From: an uncultured Alistipes sp.
GTDB lineage: Bacteria; Bacteroidota; Bacteroidia; Bacteroidales; Rikenellaceae
Length of the DNA: 64,000 bases
Direction of reading: 5' to 3'
NCBI GenBank assembly: GCA_944321955.1
Contig: CALUNG010000003.1
Coordinates: forward strand, 1 to 64,000
Shown piece by piece: positions 34,651-43,743 of the stretch. The notes beneath the pieces are model-generated. The model saw only the letters and a list, made by a program, of their open reading frames with translations. It searched no databases and was not told where the DNA came from. The stretch's first letter is position 1, and each line of letters starts with the position of its first letter. Both the position numbers and the translations under genes were made by a program.

Positions 34651-35697
34651 TCACTTTGCCGGGTCGCTCTCCTTGAATCCCTGAGCCTTCAGGCGTATGT
34701 CCGAACCGTCGGGCGTAACCAGATAGGCACCAGTATTCCCGGCCGTGACATGACCTATGACGTCGATGCCACCCATACGCATGACCTGCTCCTGCATGGC
34801 CAGCGGTACGGTGAAGAGCAGCTCATGGTCCTCGCCGCCGTTGAGCGCAGCCACCACCGGATCGGCATGCAGCTCCTCGGCCATGGCCGACGTCTGCTTG
34901 GCGATGGGGATACGCTCGAGATAGATACGTGCTCCGCACTTCGAGGCCTTGCATATCTGCATCAGGTCACTCGCCAGGCCGTCCGAGATGTCGATCATCG
35001 ACGAGGGCAGGATGCCGTCCTCGGCCAGCGACTCGATAATATCCTTGCGGGCACGCGGCTTGAGGTACTTCTCGAGCAGATATTCGTATCCGGCGAATTT
35101 CGGTTCGGGATCCTTCACGTCGCTCAGCACGCGCTTTTCGCGTTCGAGCAGGTGCAGGCCCATGTATGCGGCGCCGAGATTGCCCGTAATGCATATCAGG
35201 TCGTTGAGTTTGGCTCCCGAGCGGTAGACAACCCTGTCGCGTTTGGCCCGGCCAACGGCCGTTATGCCGATTACGAAGCCTGTCAACGAGGCCCGCGTAT
35301 CGCCGCCGACCATGTCGACGCCCAGTTCGCGGCATGCAAACTCCACACCCTCGTAGAAGTCATCGAGAGCCTCGACCGACAGTTTCGACGATATGCCCAG
35401 CGACAGCATGATCTGTTCGGGCAGGGCGTTCATCGCCAGGATGTCGCTTACACCGACCGTAACGGCCTTGTATCCCAGATGTTTCATCGGGAAATATGTA
35501 AGGTCGAAATCTATTCCCTCGAGCATGGCGTCGGTCGACACCAGCAGGACATTGCCGTCACCCGCATCCAACACGGCGGCATCGTCGCCGGCACCAGTAA
35601 GCGTCGTAGCGTTCTTTTTCTGAAATTTTGAAACCTCACGGTCAATAAGGCCGAATTCTCCGAGTTCGGCTATTTCGGTACGTTTTTTTTCTGCCAT
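34651..35697 (-). CDS. thiL: Thiamine-monophosphate kinase
   Basis: 348 residues. It phosphorylates thiamine monophosphate to the active diphosphate. Landmarks: LGEFGLIDREV at the N-terminus, GDDAAVLDAG with the metal-binding acidic residues, VSTDAMLEGIDFDLTYFP, VGVSDILAMNA, MVGGDTRAS and DISDGLASDLMQI. Length is normal. It begins 56 bases after the GH3 gene on the same strand and may be transcribed with it. Confidence 0.94.
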   Translation of the reverse strand: MAEKKRTEIAELGEFGLIDREVSKFQKKNATTLTGAGDDAAVLDAGDGNVLLVSTDAMLEGIDFDLTYFPMKHLGYKAVTVGVSDILAMNALPEQIMLSLGISSKLSVEALDDFYEGVEFACRELGVDMVGGDTRASLTGFVIGITAVGRAKRDRVVYRSGAKLNDLICITGNLGAAYMGLHLLEREKRVLSDVKDPEPKFAGYEYLLEKYLKPRARKDIIESLAEDGILPSSMIDISDGLASDLMQICKASKCGARIYLERIPIAKQTSAMAEELHADPVVAALNGGEDHELLFTVPLAMQEQVMRMGGIDVIGHVTAGNTGAYLVTPDGSDIRLKAQGFKESDPAK

Positions 35698-35753
35698 AAT
35701 CCTTTATAAAGCGGCATTACGTGGAGGCGCCACAGCACCTCCCGCCAGCCTTG

Positions 35754-38099
35754 TCATTCGTTTATGAATATGCCACCCTCGGCCGGCATCATCACGTCGG
35801 TTACGGGCGTCAGCTTCTCCTTGCGCAGGGTGATCGTCTCACTCAACGGACGCTCCGCCGACGAGAAGCCGAGCGACAACACGTAATCGCCCTTCGATAC
35901 CTTCCATGCGGTATCCTTTTCGCTGTATTCGGCCAGATCCGCCTCCGATATGCTCATCTCGACGACGCACGATTCGCCGGCTGCCAGTTCCGGAGTCTTG
36001 TCGTATGCACGCAACTCGATGACGGGACGGTCCACGTCGGGATTCACACGCGTAGAATAGAGCTGCACGACCTGCTTGGCGGCACGCTCGCCTGTATTGG
36101 TCACACGGCACGACACGTCGATACGGTCGCCCTTGTGGCGCACCTTCATGTCGTCTATCGAGAAGGTCGTATAAGTCAGACCGAAACCGAAGGGGTATGC
36201 CACATCGACATTGCGCGTGGCGTAGTGACGGTAACCGATGTATATGTCCTCGACATAGTTGGTATAGTCGATATTGGGTATGTCGTAAAGCTTGCCCTTG
36301 CGGCTGTAGTTCTCGAACGACTGGTTCCGGCCCGTCTCCGGCACGTTCAGCGGGAAGTTCTGCGACGGCACGTCCTCATATCGCACGGGGAAGGTCATGG
36401 GCAGATGTCCGCTCGGCGACACGCGTCCCGACAGCACGTCGGCGACTGAATTGCCGCCCTCCTGTCCGGGCTGCCAGCATACGAGTATGGCGTCGACCTT
36501 GTCGCGCCACGATGCGATCTCGACGGGGCCGCATACGTTCAGCACCACGACCACCTTCTTGCCCGCCTTGTGGAATTCGCGCGCAACGTTAGCCAGCAGC
36601 GCCTGTTCGTCGATATGAAGTTTGAAATCGCGCTCGACGTGGCGATCATAAGCCTCGGCCGAGTTGCGTCCTATGGTCAGGATGGCCACGTCCGAATCCT
36701 CGACGGTTCCGGCGACGAACTCGTTGGGATACTGCATCTCATTGGGACGCAGGTCGTACAGATACCACTGACGCTGTTTTTTCAGCAACGCCAGACGCTT
36801 CAACTCACGCTCCATATATTTCGAATAGCGTTTATCGAGCTGCTCGTTGAGCACAAAGCCGTTGGACAACAGGCCCTCGCGCATGTCTACCACGTAAGCC
36901 TTGTTCACGTCGCCCGAGCCGCGTCCGCCGGCTATGAACTTGTAGGAACCTGCCCCGAACAGCGCCACGCGGTCCGTCTGTTTCAGCGGCAGCGTATTGT
37001 CGTCGTTCTTGAGCAGCACGAATCCTTCGCTCGCCACACGGCGCGTAAGTTCGGCATGAGCCGCCAGATCGGGTTTGTTGGAGTATTCGTAACCGTTGAA
37101 ACGGGGCGAACGGACAACAAGCTCAAGTATGCGGCGCACGCAGCGGTCGAGATCCTTCTCGTCGAGACTGCCGTCGCGTACGGCCTTGACGATGGCTTCA
37201 TACTGGGAGTATTTTCCGGGCTGGATCATGTCGTTGCCGGCACGAACCTGTGCCACGGGATCGATGCCGCCGCCCCAATCGGTCATAACGGCACCCTTGA
37301 AGCCCCATTCGCCACGAAGTATATCCTCGAGCAGACCGCGGTCCTCGGAGGTATAGCGGCCGTTGATATAGTTGTATGACGTCATGATGGTCCAGGGCCG
37401 GGCTTCACGTACGGCTATCTCGAAGTTGCGCAGATAGATTTCGCGCAGAGCACGCATCGAGACGCGCGCATCGTTGGCCAGACGGTTTATCTCCTGATTG
37501 TTGACGGCAAAGTGTTTGAGCGACGTACCGACGCCGTTGCTCTGTACACCGCTGATGATGGCGGCAGCCGTCTTGCCCGCAAGCAGCGGGTCTTCCGAGT
37601 AGTATTCGAAATTACGGCCGCACAACGGGTTGCGCATCATGTTCACGCCGGGTGCCAGCAGTACGTCCACACCGTATTCGAGCACCTCGTTGCCCATGGC
37701 CTCGCCCACCTCACGCACGATGTCGGCATTCCATGTCGACGCCATGTGTACGCCGACGGGAAAACCCGTACAGAAATAGGTGTTTTCGTCATTTTCGCGA
37801 CGCGGGCTGATACGCAGACCGGCAGGGCCGTCCGCCAGCACTACGGGCGTAATGCCGAGACGCTCGACCGGATAGGTCGTACCGGCCGCACCGGGAACGA
37901 TCTTGCGGGTATACCCCACGTCACCGGCAGCCGTCTTGTTGTCGTACAACGACGTTCCGACAACAAGATGAGCCTTCTCCTCGAGGGTCAGGGCCTTCAG
38001 CACCTCATCGATATTGCCTTCATTCAACATGAGTTTTTCCTGGGCCGATACGGCCAACGCCGCACAAACGGCAACGCAAATAACAATCAGTCTCTTCAT
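35754..38099 (-). CDS. GH3-family beta-glucosidase, periplasmic
   Basis: 781 residues with signal peptide MKRLIVICVAVCAALAVSAQ. The GH3 N-terminal barrel contains RNPLCGRNFEYYSEDPLLAG and the nucleophile aspartate in GAVMTDWGGGIDP. The C-terminal alpha/beta sandwich and a fibronectin-III-like end domain (VRHKGDRIDVSCRVTNTGERAAKQVVQLYS) follow. It would release terminal beta-linked glucose from oligosaccharides in the periplasm. No polysaccharide-utilisation genes lie beside it. It is named bglX in related genomes; the exact substrate is not known. Confidence 0.93.
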   Translation of the reverse strand: MKRLIVICVAVCAALAVSAQEKLMLNEGNIDEVLKALTLEEKAHLVVGTSLYDNKTAAGDVGYTRKIVPGAAGTTYPVERLGITPVVLADGPAGLRISPRRENDENTYFCTGFPVGVHMASTWNADIVREVGEAMGNEVLEYGVDVLLAPGVNMMRNPLCGRNFEYYSEDPLLAGKTAAAIISGVQSNGVGTSLKHFAVNNQEINRLANDARVSMRALREIYLRNFEIAVREARPWTIMTSYNYINGRYTSEDRGLLEDILRGEWGFKGAVMTDWGGGIDPVAQVRAGNDMIQPGKYSQYEAIVKAVRDGSLDEKDLDRCVRRILELVVRSPRFNGYEYSNKPDLAAHAELTRRVASEGFVLLKNDDNTLPLKQTDRVALFGAGSYKFIAGGRGSGDVNKAYVVDMREGLLSNGFVLNEQLDKRYSKYMERELKRLALLKKQRQWYLYDLRPNEMQYPNEFVAGTVEDSDVAILTIGRNSAEAYDRHVERDFKLHIDEQALLANVAREFHKAGKKVVVVLNVCGPVEIASWRDKVDAILVCWQPGQEGGNSVADVLSGRVSPSGHLPMTFPVRYEDVPSQNFPLNVPETGRNQSFENYSRKGKLYDIPNIDYTNYVEDIYIGYRHYATRNVDVAYPFGFGLTYTTFSIDDMKVRHKGDRIDVSCRVTNTGERAAKQVVQLYSTRVNPDVDRPVIELRAYDKTPELAAGESCVVEMSISEADLAEYSEKDTAWKVSKGDYVLSLGFSSAERPLSETITLRKEKLTPVTDVMMPAEGGIFINE

Positions 38100-38104
38100 A
38101 GGTT

Positions 38105-38149
38105 CAAAGGTAAGCGGAACAGGTTGTTGGTAAAATCATGCCAAATATA
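38105..38149 (-). promoter_or_regulatory. Two candidate -7 elements for the GH3 gene
   Basis: On the minus strand, TATATTTG (38149-38142) and TACCTTTG (38112-38105). The second ends 5 bases before the ATG, so a nearly leaderless transcript is possible. Confidence 0.5.
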
Positions 38150-38223
38150 CTAAAAATTTATCCCCCGGCAATACCTTACCGGAAAGTCGGACACGACTGC
38201 CGGCCGACGACGCAAAAGCCTTA

Positions 38224-38255
38224 TTTGCGATTTCGGATAAAAGTACATATATTTG
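38224..38255 (+). promoter_or_regulatory. Promoter of adk
   Basis: TTTG at 38224-38227, 20 bases, then TATATTTG at 38248-38255. Full consensus, 23 bases before the ATG. Confidence 0.78.
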
Positions 38256-38278
38256 TTCCGATACATCAACATAAAATT

Positions 38279-38851
38279 ATGCTCAACATAGTACTATTCG
38301 GAGCTCCCGGATGCGGAAAGGGCACCCAGGCTGCCAAACTTAAGGAGAAATACGGTATCAACCACGTCTCTACGGGTGAGATCATCCGCAACGAGATCAA
38401 GAACGGGACGGAACTCGGCCGCAAGGTCGCCTCGTACATCGAGCGCGGCGAACTCGCTCCCGACGACGTCGTAATCGACATCATCGCCAACTACGTACGC
38501 GAGAACAGCCACAATGCAGGTAACATCTTCGACGGATTCCCGCGCACCACATACCAGGCGGAGCGTTTCGACGAGATTCTGCGTCAGTACGGTCTCGGTG
38601 TCGACAAGATGATCTACATGAACGTCCCGGAGCAGGAGCTCGTAAACCGCATACTGCTGCGCGGCAAGGAGTCCGGACGCGCCGATGACGCCTCGGAGGA
38701 TGTCATCCGCAACCGCATCGCCACATACCGCGCCCAGACGGCAGTCGTGGCCGACCACTATTCGGCACAGGGCAAATATGCCGAGGTCGACGGACTGGGA
38801 AGCATCGACGAGGTCTTCGACCGCATCTGCTCGGTCATAGACGAAGCCTGA
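38279..38851 (+). CDS. adk: Adenylate kinase
   Basis: 190 residues from the ATG at 38279; a longer reading would cross the promoter. Walker A GAPGCGKGTQAAKLKEKYG (8-26), the AMP-binding STGEIIRNEI, and FDGFPRTTYQAE. It is the short form without the zinc-type lid. It equilibrates AMP, ADP and ATP. A peptide gene follows 49 bases downstream. Confidence 0.96.
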   Translation: MLNIVLFGAPGCGKGTQAAKLKEKYGINHVSTGEIIRNEIKNGTELGRKVASYIERGELAPDDVVIDIIANYVRENSHNAGNIFDGFPRTTYQAERFDEILRQYGLGVDKMIYMNVPEQELVNRILLRGKESGRADDASEDVIRNRIATYRAQTAVVADHYSAQGKYAEVDGLGSIDEVFDRICSVIDEA

Positions 38852-38900
38852 CACTTAACCGGAACCGGCAACAGACTGGTTCATAAAACATAACATACTC

Positions 38901-39047
38901 ATGAAAAAACTTGCCACAAGGCGAGCGGAGGGGTATTTACACCCTTCCGTCCGCCATTTTGAGATCGCCGCCGAAGGCGGATTCGCACAGAGCGAAGAGA
39001 GCGGAACCATCGACGACCTCGATTCGTCGGACTACGGATCATATTGA
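38901..39047 (+). CDS. 48-residue peptide, member of a small family preceding surface lipoproteins
   Basis: Begins MKKLATRRAEGYLHPSVRHF, then EIAAEGGFAQSEESGTIDDL and ends DSSDYGSY. It has no classical signal peptide. It aligns with the 45-residue peptide at 43582: both share Y-(L/F)-x-P-(S/T)-V-x-x-F, then (I/V)-x-A-E-x-GFAQS, then an acidic tail. It lies 49 bases before a fimbrillin-like lipoprotein gene, the same position as the other peptide. The N-terminal half is basic and the C-terminal half acidic. Similar short proteins are widespread in Bacteroidales; no function is established to my knowledge. Confidence 0.75.
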   Translation: MKKLATRRAEGYLHPSVRHFEIAAEGGFAQSEESGTIDDLDSSDYGSY

Positions 39048-39096
39048 CCGCAAGTCACTAATTTTACCTTAACACAAAACCCTAATTGTTGAAACG

Positions 39097-42000
39097 ATGA
39101 AGACTTACAGACGATTTTTCAGATCAGCCTGCATGGCGGCATTGCTGTTCTTCACCGCCTGCACGGAGAGCACTACGGACGATTCTCCCGTCCCCAATGG
39201 AGAGAAAATCACGATAAGGGCCGTCGCCAGCGGCGAAGAGACGCGCATATATGTCGGCGAACAGGAGGCAGGCATTCATCCCGTACTGTGGCACGGCAGC
39301 GAGACGCTCAAGGTATTCGAGCGCAGCAACGTCTCGACCACGGCATACGACACCGCGACATGCGAAGTCTCGGACGACAGCCGCAGCGCAACATTCACGT
39401 TTGCCGTCACGTCGCGTCCCGACGCCACGTCGTTCAGGTACCACGCCCTGCATCCGGCATCGGCCTGCCTGTCGCACAGCGGCACAGACGTCGAACTGGA
39501 GATACCTTCGGTACAGCATCCGGCCGACGGTTCGTTCGATTCGGAGGCCGCCATACTTCTGGCCACAGATCCTGACACATACGGCAGCCAGCCCGCAGGC
39601 TCCACGGCGGAACTCTCGTTCCGATTCAGCCACCTGACGGCATATGGCAAGATGACGCTCACGGGACTTCCGTCGGGCGAGGGCGCGCCGTCGTCCATAA
39701 AGATAGAGAGCGACGGAACGCCGCTTACAGGAAAAAGCACGTACGACATCGCCGGCACGGGAGAACGGCTTGCGGCCGACATCAACAGCGTAACGCTCGA
39801 ATACTCCGTACCGGCAACGGCCGACACTCCGACATTCGATGCATGGTTCGCCGCAGCGGCCGGAGAGATCGGTGCAGGCAGCACCTTCACCGTGACGGCC
39901 GCATATCCGTCGGGGCTGTCGCTACGTCGCGAGGTGACCATTCCGCCGGAACGTGAAATACTCTTCGAGGCCGGGAGCATATCCACATTCTCGGTCGACA
40001 TGAGTACGGCCATATCGGAATACCCAATAACCATCCCCGAGATACTCGACGGCATAAGCGAGAGCTCGGAGGCCATCGACGCCGACAAGGACCGCGTGCT
40101 CTACGCCGTGGTTACGGTCGACGCCGCGAACGGCAACTACACCAACCGTCAGGTCATGATCCAGACCCCGGGCGCCACGGATCCCGACAACGGCCTGATC
40201 CTCTACGGCCCGACATCCGAAAGCTATCGCCTCGGCGACCTGCTGCGCATCAACCTGCGCAAGGGATCGGCCGAGCGCGTCAACTACCGCGGATACGGCC
40301 AGCTCGAGATTACCGGCGTGCAGGATTCGGACATCGAGGTGCTTGGCAATGCCGCTCCGGAACCGGTTGTTATCGACGTGGCCGACATGAAGGCATACCA
40401 CGGCATGCTTGTAACAGTCAGGAATGCCTCGTCGCCGGTCGGCGGCGGCACATGGTGCACCACAAGCGACGGCAAGCACTACTTTACAGCCGGCGGCAGC
40501 CAGTTCATGATATTCGTCAAGCGGAATGCGGCGGCATTCCTCAACCAGCCCTACCACGAGGCTACGGGCGACGTTACCGGATATGTCTCGATATACAACA
40601 ATACGCCGCAACTCTGTCCCAACTCGCTCGACGACGTGGCCGCATTCAGCACCGGACAGGAACCCGCACCGGTCGACTACATATATTATGAAAACTTCGA
40701 CGGCAACACGTCGTTATACAATATCTGGCTCAACAGGTCGACCGAGTGGCAGAACTTCAAGGGCACGGGCTGCGACGGCGCAAGCTACGATTCGTGGAAC
40801 GCCCAGCTGCGCAACATGCTGCCGGCCTACTACGAAGGGGCCTCGGGCAACTGCTATGCCTACATGTTCAACGAAGCCGGCAACTACGTCAAGGTCAACG
40901 GCCTGAAACCGGCAGCCGACGAGCTGAACCTGCGGTTGTCGTTCGGCGGCAACTTTGCGGCCGGCAGCGTGACGGTAAGCGTTGCCTCGCCAGACCGTCA
41001 GGCCGACCTGAGCTATTCGGGTACGACGACCGACGGCACGTGGACCAGATACACCATCGACTTCACGCTGGCATCGGCCGTAGACCGCCTGTCGATAACT
41101 TTCACCAACAACTCGACGACGTTCTCGCCGGGGCTCGATGATATCCGTCTCGAAGCCACCGACGCGCCGGGCGGTCAGGTCGTCGACCTTTCGCCCGTGG
41201 TTTACGACTACGGGTGGGCCGAGCTCCCCGACGCCAACGTGCAGAACAGCGACTGGCGAACCATCACCCACTGGACGACTACCGTAGTCTCGAAAAAGCA
41301 CGTGCGCAACTACACCTCGTGCTACGACACGCGCCGCCACTGCCCGATGTGGGTGGCATATCCGCTGCACGAGTGCTACCGTGAGGGTTCGGGCCGTTCG
41401 TCGACATCGTCATGGCGTCCCGACCCCAATCTTTCGGACGAACAGCAATCAATAATATATGTATGGTCGGACCAGTATCCGAATCATCAGTACTGGACCA
41501 CCAACGTACTGACGTCGCTGGGACGCAGCGATACGTGGACGCGCGGCCACATGCTGATGTCGAACTACCGTCCCGGGGCCGAGGAGGAGATCAACCTCCA
41601 GACCTTCTACTCGACCAACATCGCGCCGCAGGGCTTCGATGCCTTCTCGGCCAAGTGGCTGCAGGCCGAGGAGAGGGCTCTGGAGTATCAGTGCGCCGAC
41701 ACGCTCTATTACGTGTCGGGGTGCTACTTCGCCAACGAGAACTGGAAGGAGTACGACGCCAGCAACTGGGGCAGCCTGAGTCCGGCATCGAAGGAGTGCG
41801 TTGTACCCACGCACTTCTACAAGGTGCTGCTGCGCACCAAATCGGGTAATACGGGCAAGCCCGTGAGCGAATGCACGGCAAGCGAACTCAAGGCCATAGC
41901 CATCTGGTTCGAGCATGCCGAAGCCGACCCCGTGAGCGGCGCCACATCCGACTACGACAAGTGGCCGCTGACCGAAGCGGATTTCTGCTCGGTGGCCGAG

Positions 42001-42105
42001 CTCGAACGCCGCATCGGCAACGAGTTCACCTTCTTCCCCGACATACCGGCACAGGTCAAGGAGAGCTACTCGCTGTCGGATTGGTCAGGACTGATCGCAC
42101 GATAA
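39097..42105 (+). CDS. Lipoprotein with fimbrillin-like, DUF5689 and endonuclease domains
   Basis: 1002 residues. The signal MKTYRRFFRSACMAALLFFTAC predicts a lipoprotein. Residues about 30-300 resemble fimbrillin-like (FimA/Mfa-type) domains. About 310-430 (YPITIPEILDGI..., YTNRQVMIQ, LGDLLRINLRKG) fit DUF5689. About 530-690 is a jelly-roll-like binding domain (YYENFDGNTSLYNIW...). From about 700 on there is a DNA/RNA non-specific endonuclease of the beta-beta-alpha metal type: WTRGHMLMSNYR (catalytic histidine near 817; DRGH here reads TRGH) and FYSTNIAPQ. It would sit on the cell surface. The fusion of adhesin-like and nuclease parts is unusual. A peptide gene lies 49 bases upstream. Confidence 0.82.
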   Translation: MKTYRRFFRSACMAALLFFTACTESTTDDSPVPNGEKITIRAVASGEETRIYVGEQEAGIHPVLWHGSETLKVFERSNVSTTAYDTATCEVSDDSRSATFTFAVTSRPDATSFRYHALHPASACLSHSGTDVELEIPSVQHPADGSFDSEAAILLATDPDTYGSQPAGSTAELSFRFSHLTAYGKMTLTGLPSGEGAPSSIKIESDGTPLTGKSTYDIAGTGERLAADINSVTLEYSVPATADTPTFDAWFAAAAGEIGAGSTFTVTAAYPSGLSLRREVTIPPEREILFEAGSISTFSVDMSTAISEYPITIPEILDGISESSEAIDADKDRVLYAVVTVDAANGNYTNRQVMIQTPGATDPDNGLILYGPTSESYRLGDLLRINLRKGSAERVNYRGYGQLEITGVQDSDIEVLGNAAPEPVVIDVADMKAYHGMLVTVRNASSPVGGGTWCTTSDGKHYFTAGGSQFMIFVKRNAAAFLNQPYHEATGDVTGYVSIYNNTPQLCPNSLDDVAAFSTGQEPAPVDYIYYENFDGNTSLYNIWLNRSTEWQNFKGTGCDGASYDSWNAQLRNMLPAYYEGASGNCYAYMFNEAGNYVKVNGLKPAADELNLRLSFGGNFAAGSVTVSVASPDRQADLSYSGTTTDGTWTRYTIDFTLASAVDRLSITFTNNSTTFSPGLDDIRLEATDAPGGQVVDLSPVVYDYGWAELPDANVQNSDWRTITHWTTTVVSKKHVRNYTSCYDTRRHCPMWVAYPLHECYREGSGRSSTSSWRPDPNLSDEQQSIIYVWSDQYPNHQYWTTNVLTSLGRSDTWTRGHMLMSNYRPGAEEEINLQTFYSTNIAPQGFDAFSAKWLQAEERALEYQCADTLYYVSGCYFANENWKEYDASNWGSLSPASKECVVPTHFYKVLLRTKSGNTGKPVSECTASELKAIAIWFEHAEADPVSGATSDYDKWPLTEADFCSVAELERRIGNEFTFFPDIPAQVKESYSLSDWSGLIAR

Positions 42106-42113
42106 CGTCACGG

Positions 42114-42147
42114 GCGGGGCAACGATCGACGATCGTTGCCCCGCTTT
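42114..42147 (+). terminator. Terminator after the fimbrillin-nuclease gene
   Basis: GCGGGGCAACGATCG / CGATCGTTGCCCCGC, short loop, followed by TTT. Confidence 0.75.
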
Positions 42148-42233
42148 CATGCCTAACGGCGCGGCCGCAGGCAAAAAAAGCGCCCGCAACTCAAAATATT
42201 ACGGCGATATTTCACCATTTTACGAATTATTAG

Positions 42234-42241
42234 TATATTTG
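42234..42241 (+). promoter_or_regulatory. -7 element of rpsF-rpsR-rplI
   Basis: TATATTTG. Its leader contains a small hairpin CCCG-TTTATG-CGGG (42245-42258); bacterial rpsF leaders are often bound by S6:S18, but the known motif is not clear here. Confidence 0.55.
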
Positions 42242-42282
42242 CAGCCCGTTTATGCGGGAACAATTAACTTAATCAAAACATT

Positions 42283-42630
42283 ATGAACAATTACGAAACC
42301 GTTTTCATTGTCACTCCGGTGCTTTCGGACGCTCAGGTTCAGGAAGTATGTGACAAATTCCAGGGTGTCATCACCGAGAACGGCGGTCAGATCGTGAATG
42401 TCGAGAACTGGGGGTTGAAAAAACTCGCCTATCCCATTCAGAAGAAGACCACCGGCTTCTACATCCTCATGGAGTTCACGGGTGAGGGCAACATCATCAA
42501 CACGCTCGAGACGCAGTATCGTCGTGACGAGCGCATCATTCGTTTTTTAACCTTCAAGCAGGACAAGTTCGCTGTCGAGTACTCGGCAAAGCGTCGCGCA
42601 AAGCTTGCTAACAAATCACAGGAGGAGTAG
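42283..42630 (+). CDS. rpsF: 30S ribosomal protein S6
   Basis: 115 residues beginning [20 protein letters not shown], followed by [18 protein letters not shown]. It binds S18 on the platform of the 30S subunit. The three-gene order rpsF-rpsR-rplI is the common bacterial one; the rpsR start is 3 bases downstream. Confidence 0.97.
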   Translation: MNNYETVFIVTPVLSDAQVQEVCDKFQGVITENGGQIVNVENWGLKKLAYPIQKKTTGFYILMEFTGEGNIINTLETQYRRDERIIRFLTFKQDKFAVEYSAKRRAKLANKSQEE

Positions 42631-42633
42631 ACC

Positions 42634-42915
42634 ATGGCAAAGGAAAACAATGCACAGACAGGCGAACTGCGATACCTCAATCCCGTATCGGTAGACGTCA
42701 AGAAAAAGAAGTACTGCCGTTTCAAGAAGCTCGGCATCAAGTACGTCGACTACAAGGACGGTGAGTTCCTCAAGAAGTTCCTCAACGAGCAGGGCAAGAT
42801 TCTTCCCCGCCGACTGACCGGTACTTCGCAGAAATATCAGAAGAAGGTCGCTCAGGCCGTAAAACGTGCCCGCCACCTTGCCATTCTGCCATTCGTAACA
42901 GACTGTATGAAATAA
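42634..42915 (+). CDS. rpsR: 30S ribosomal protein S18
   Basis: 93 residues. The conserved core reads [20 protein letters not shown] and [20 protein letters not shown]. It pairs with S6 on the 30S subunit. It lies 3 bases after rpsF and 13 before rplI. Confidence 0.96.
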   Translation: MAKENNAQTGELRYLNPVSVDVKKKKYCRFKKLGIKYVDYKDGEFLKKFLNEQGKILPRRLTGTSQKYQKKVAQAVKRARHLAILPFVTDCMK

Positions 42916-42928
42916 GGAGGGAGATATT

Positions 42929-43369
42929 ATGGAAGTTATTTTGATCAAGGACATCGAGAATTTGGGCTACGCCAACGACATCGTCAAAGTAAAGCCCGGT
43001 TACGCGAATAACTACCTGATACCTCAGGGTTTCGCCAAGGCCGCAACCGCTTCCGCAAAGAAGGTGCTGGCCGAGAACCTCAAGCAGCGTGCTCACAAGG
43101 ATGCCAAGATCCTGGCAGATGCCCAGGCTCTGGCCGAGAAGATCGCAAACCTGCCGCTGACCTTTACCGTTAAGGCCGAGGAGGGCAAGATCTTCGGTTC
43201 GATCACTTCGTCCGACATAGCCGAGGCTTTGGCTGCAAAGGGCGTGGAGGTAGACCGCAAGAACATCAGCGTCGAGGCCATCAAGACCGTCGGCGAGTAC
43301 GAGGCTACGATCAAGCTCCACCGCGAGGTGAAGGCTACCGTCAAACTGTCGGTTGCCGCCGAGGAGTAA
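42929..43369 (+). CDS. rplI: 50S ribosomal protein L9
   Basis: 146 residues beginning MEVILIKDIENLGYANDIVK, the N-terminal 23S-binding domain, then the long connecting helix and the C-terminal domain. Last gene of the rpsF operon; a terminator follows. Confidence 0.97.
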   Translation: MEVILIKDIENLGYANDIVKVKPGYANNYLIPQGFAKAATASAKKVLAENLKQRAHKDAKILADAQALAEKIANLPLTFTVKAEEGKIFGSITSSDIAEALAAKGVEVDRKNISVEAIKTVGEYEATIKLHREVKATVKLSVAAEE

Positions 43370-43394
43370 CAATCATATATACACCGAATACCGG

Positions 43395-43424
43395 AAGCCG
43401 GACCTCGTGTAAGGTCCGGCTTTT
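43395..43424 (+). terminator. Terminator of rpsF-rpsR-rplI
   Basis: AAGCCGGACCT-CGTGTA-AGGTCCGGCTT followed by TTCCGTTTTT. Confidence 0.88.
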
Positions 43425-43535
43425 CCGTTTTTACATATACAGGCCATGGAATCCGATTCATGATTAAAACATGGCGTTTCGTTGATTTACGGTGTCATTT
43501 TGTTGATAATATTTCCCCGCCATGAACGAAAGCAT

Positions 43536-43543
43536 TAATTTTG
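43536..43543 (+). promoter_or_regulatory. -7 element for the second peptide-lipoprotein unit
   Basis: TAATTTTG matches TAnnTTTG and lies 38 bases before the peptide ATG. Confidence 0.5.
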
Positions 43544-43581
43544 CGGCACTAAACAGATGAATATTAAGCAGTAAGTAAACC

Positions 43582-43719
43582 ATGAGCTACAAAAGTGCAT
43601 ATTTCCGTCCGACGGTAAACGTGTTTGCCGTCGTTGCGGAGCAGGGCTTCGCACAATCCATCACAGGCAACATTCCGTCAGGCGAAGACGACGGTTTCGA
43701 AGACATTGAAATGCAATAA
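43582..43719 (+). CDS. 45-residue peptide, second member of the family preceding surface lipoproteins
   Basis: Begins MSYKSAYFRPTVNVFAVVAE, then QGFAQSITGNIPSGEDDGFE and ends DIEMQ. It matches the 48-residue peptide at 38901 through YFxPTVxxF, VAExGFAQS and an acidic tail. A -7 element lies upstream, and a fimbrillin-like lipoprotein gene starts 24 bases downstream, so the two form one transcript. Two independent occurrences in the same arrangement make chance open frames unlikely. Confidence 0.78.
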   Translation: MSYKSAYFRPTVNVFAVVAEQGFAQSITGNIPSGEDDGFEDIEMQ

Positions 43720-43743
43720 ATCTCCCCTTAAGAAACGATCATC

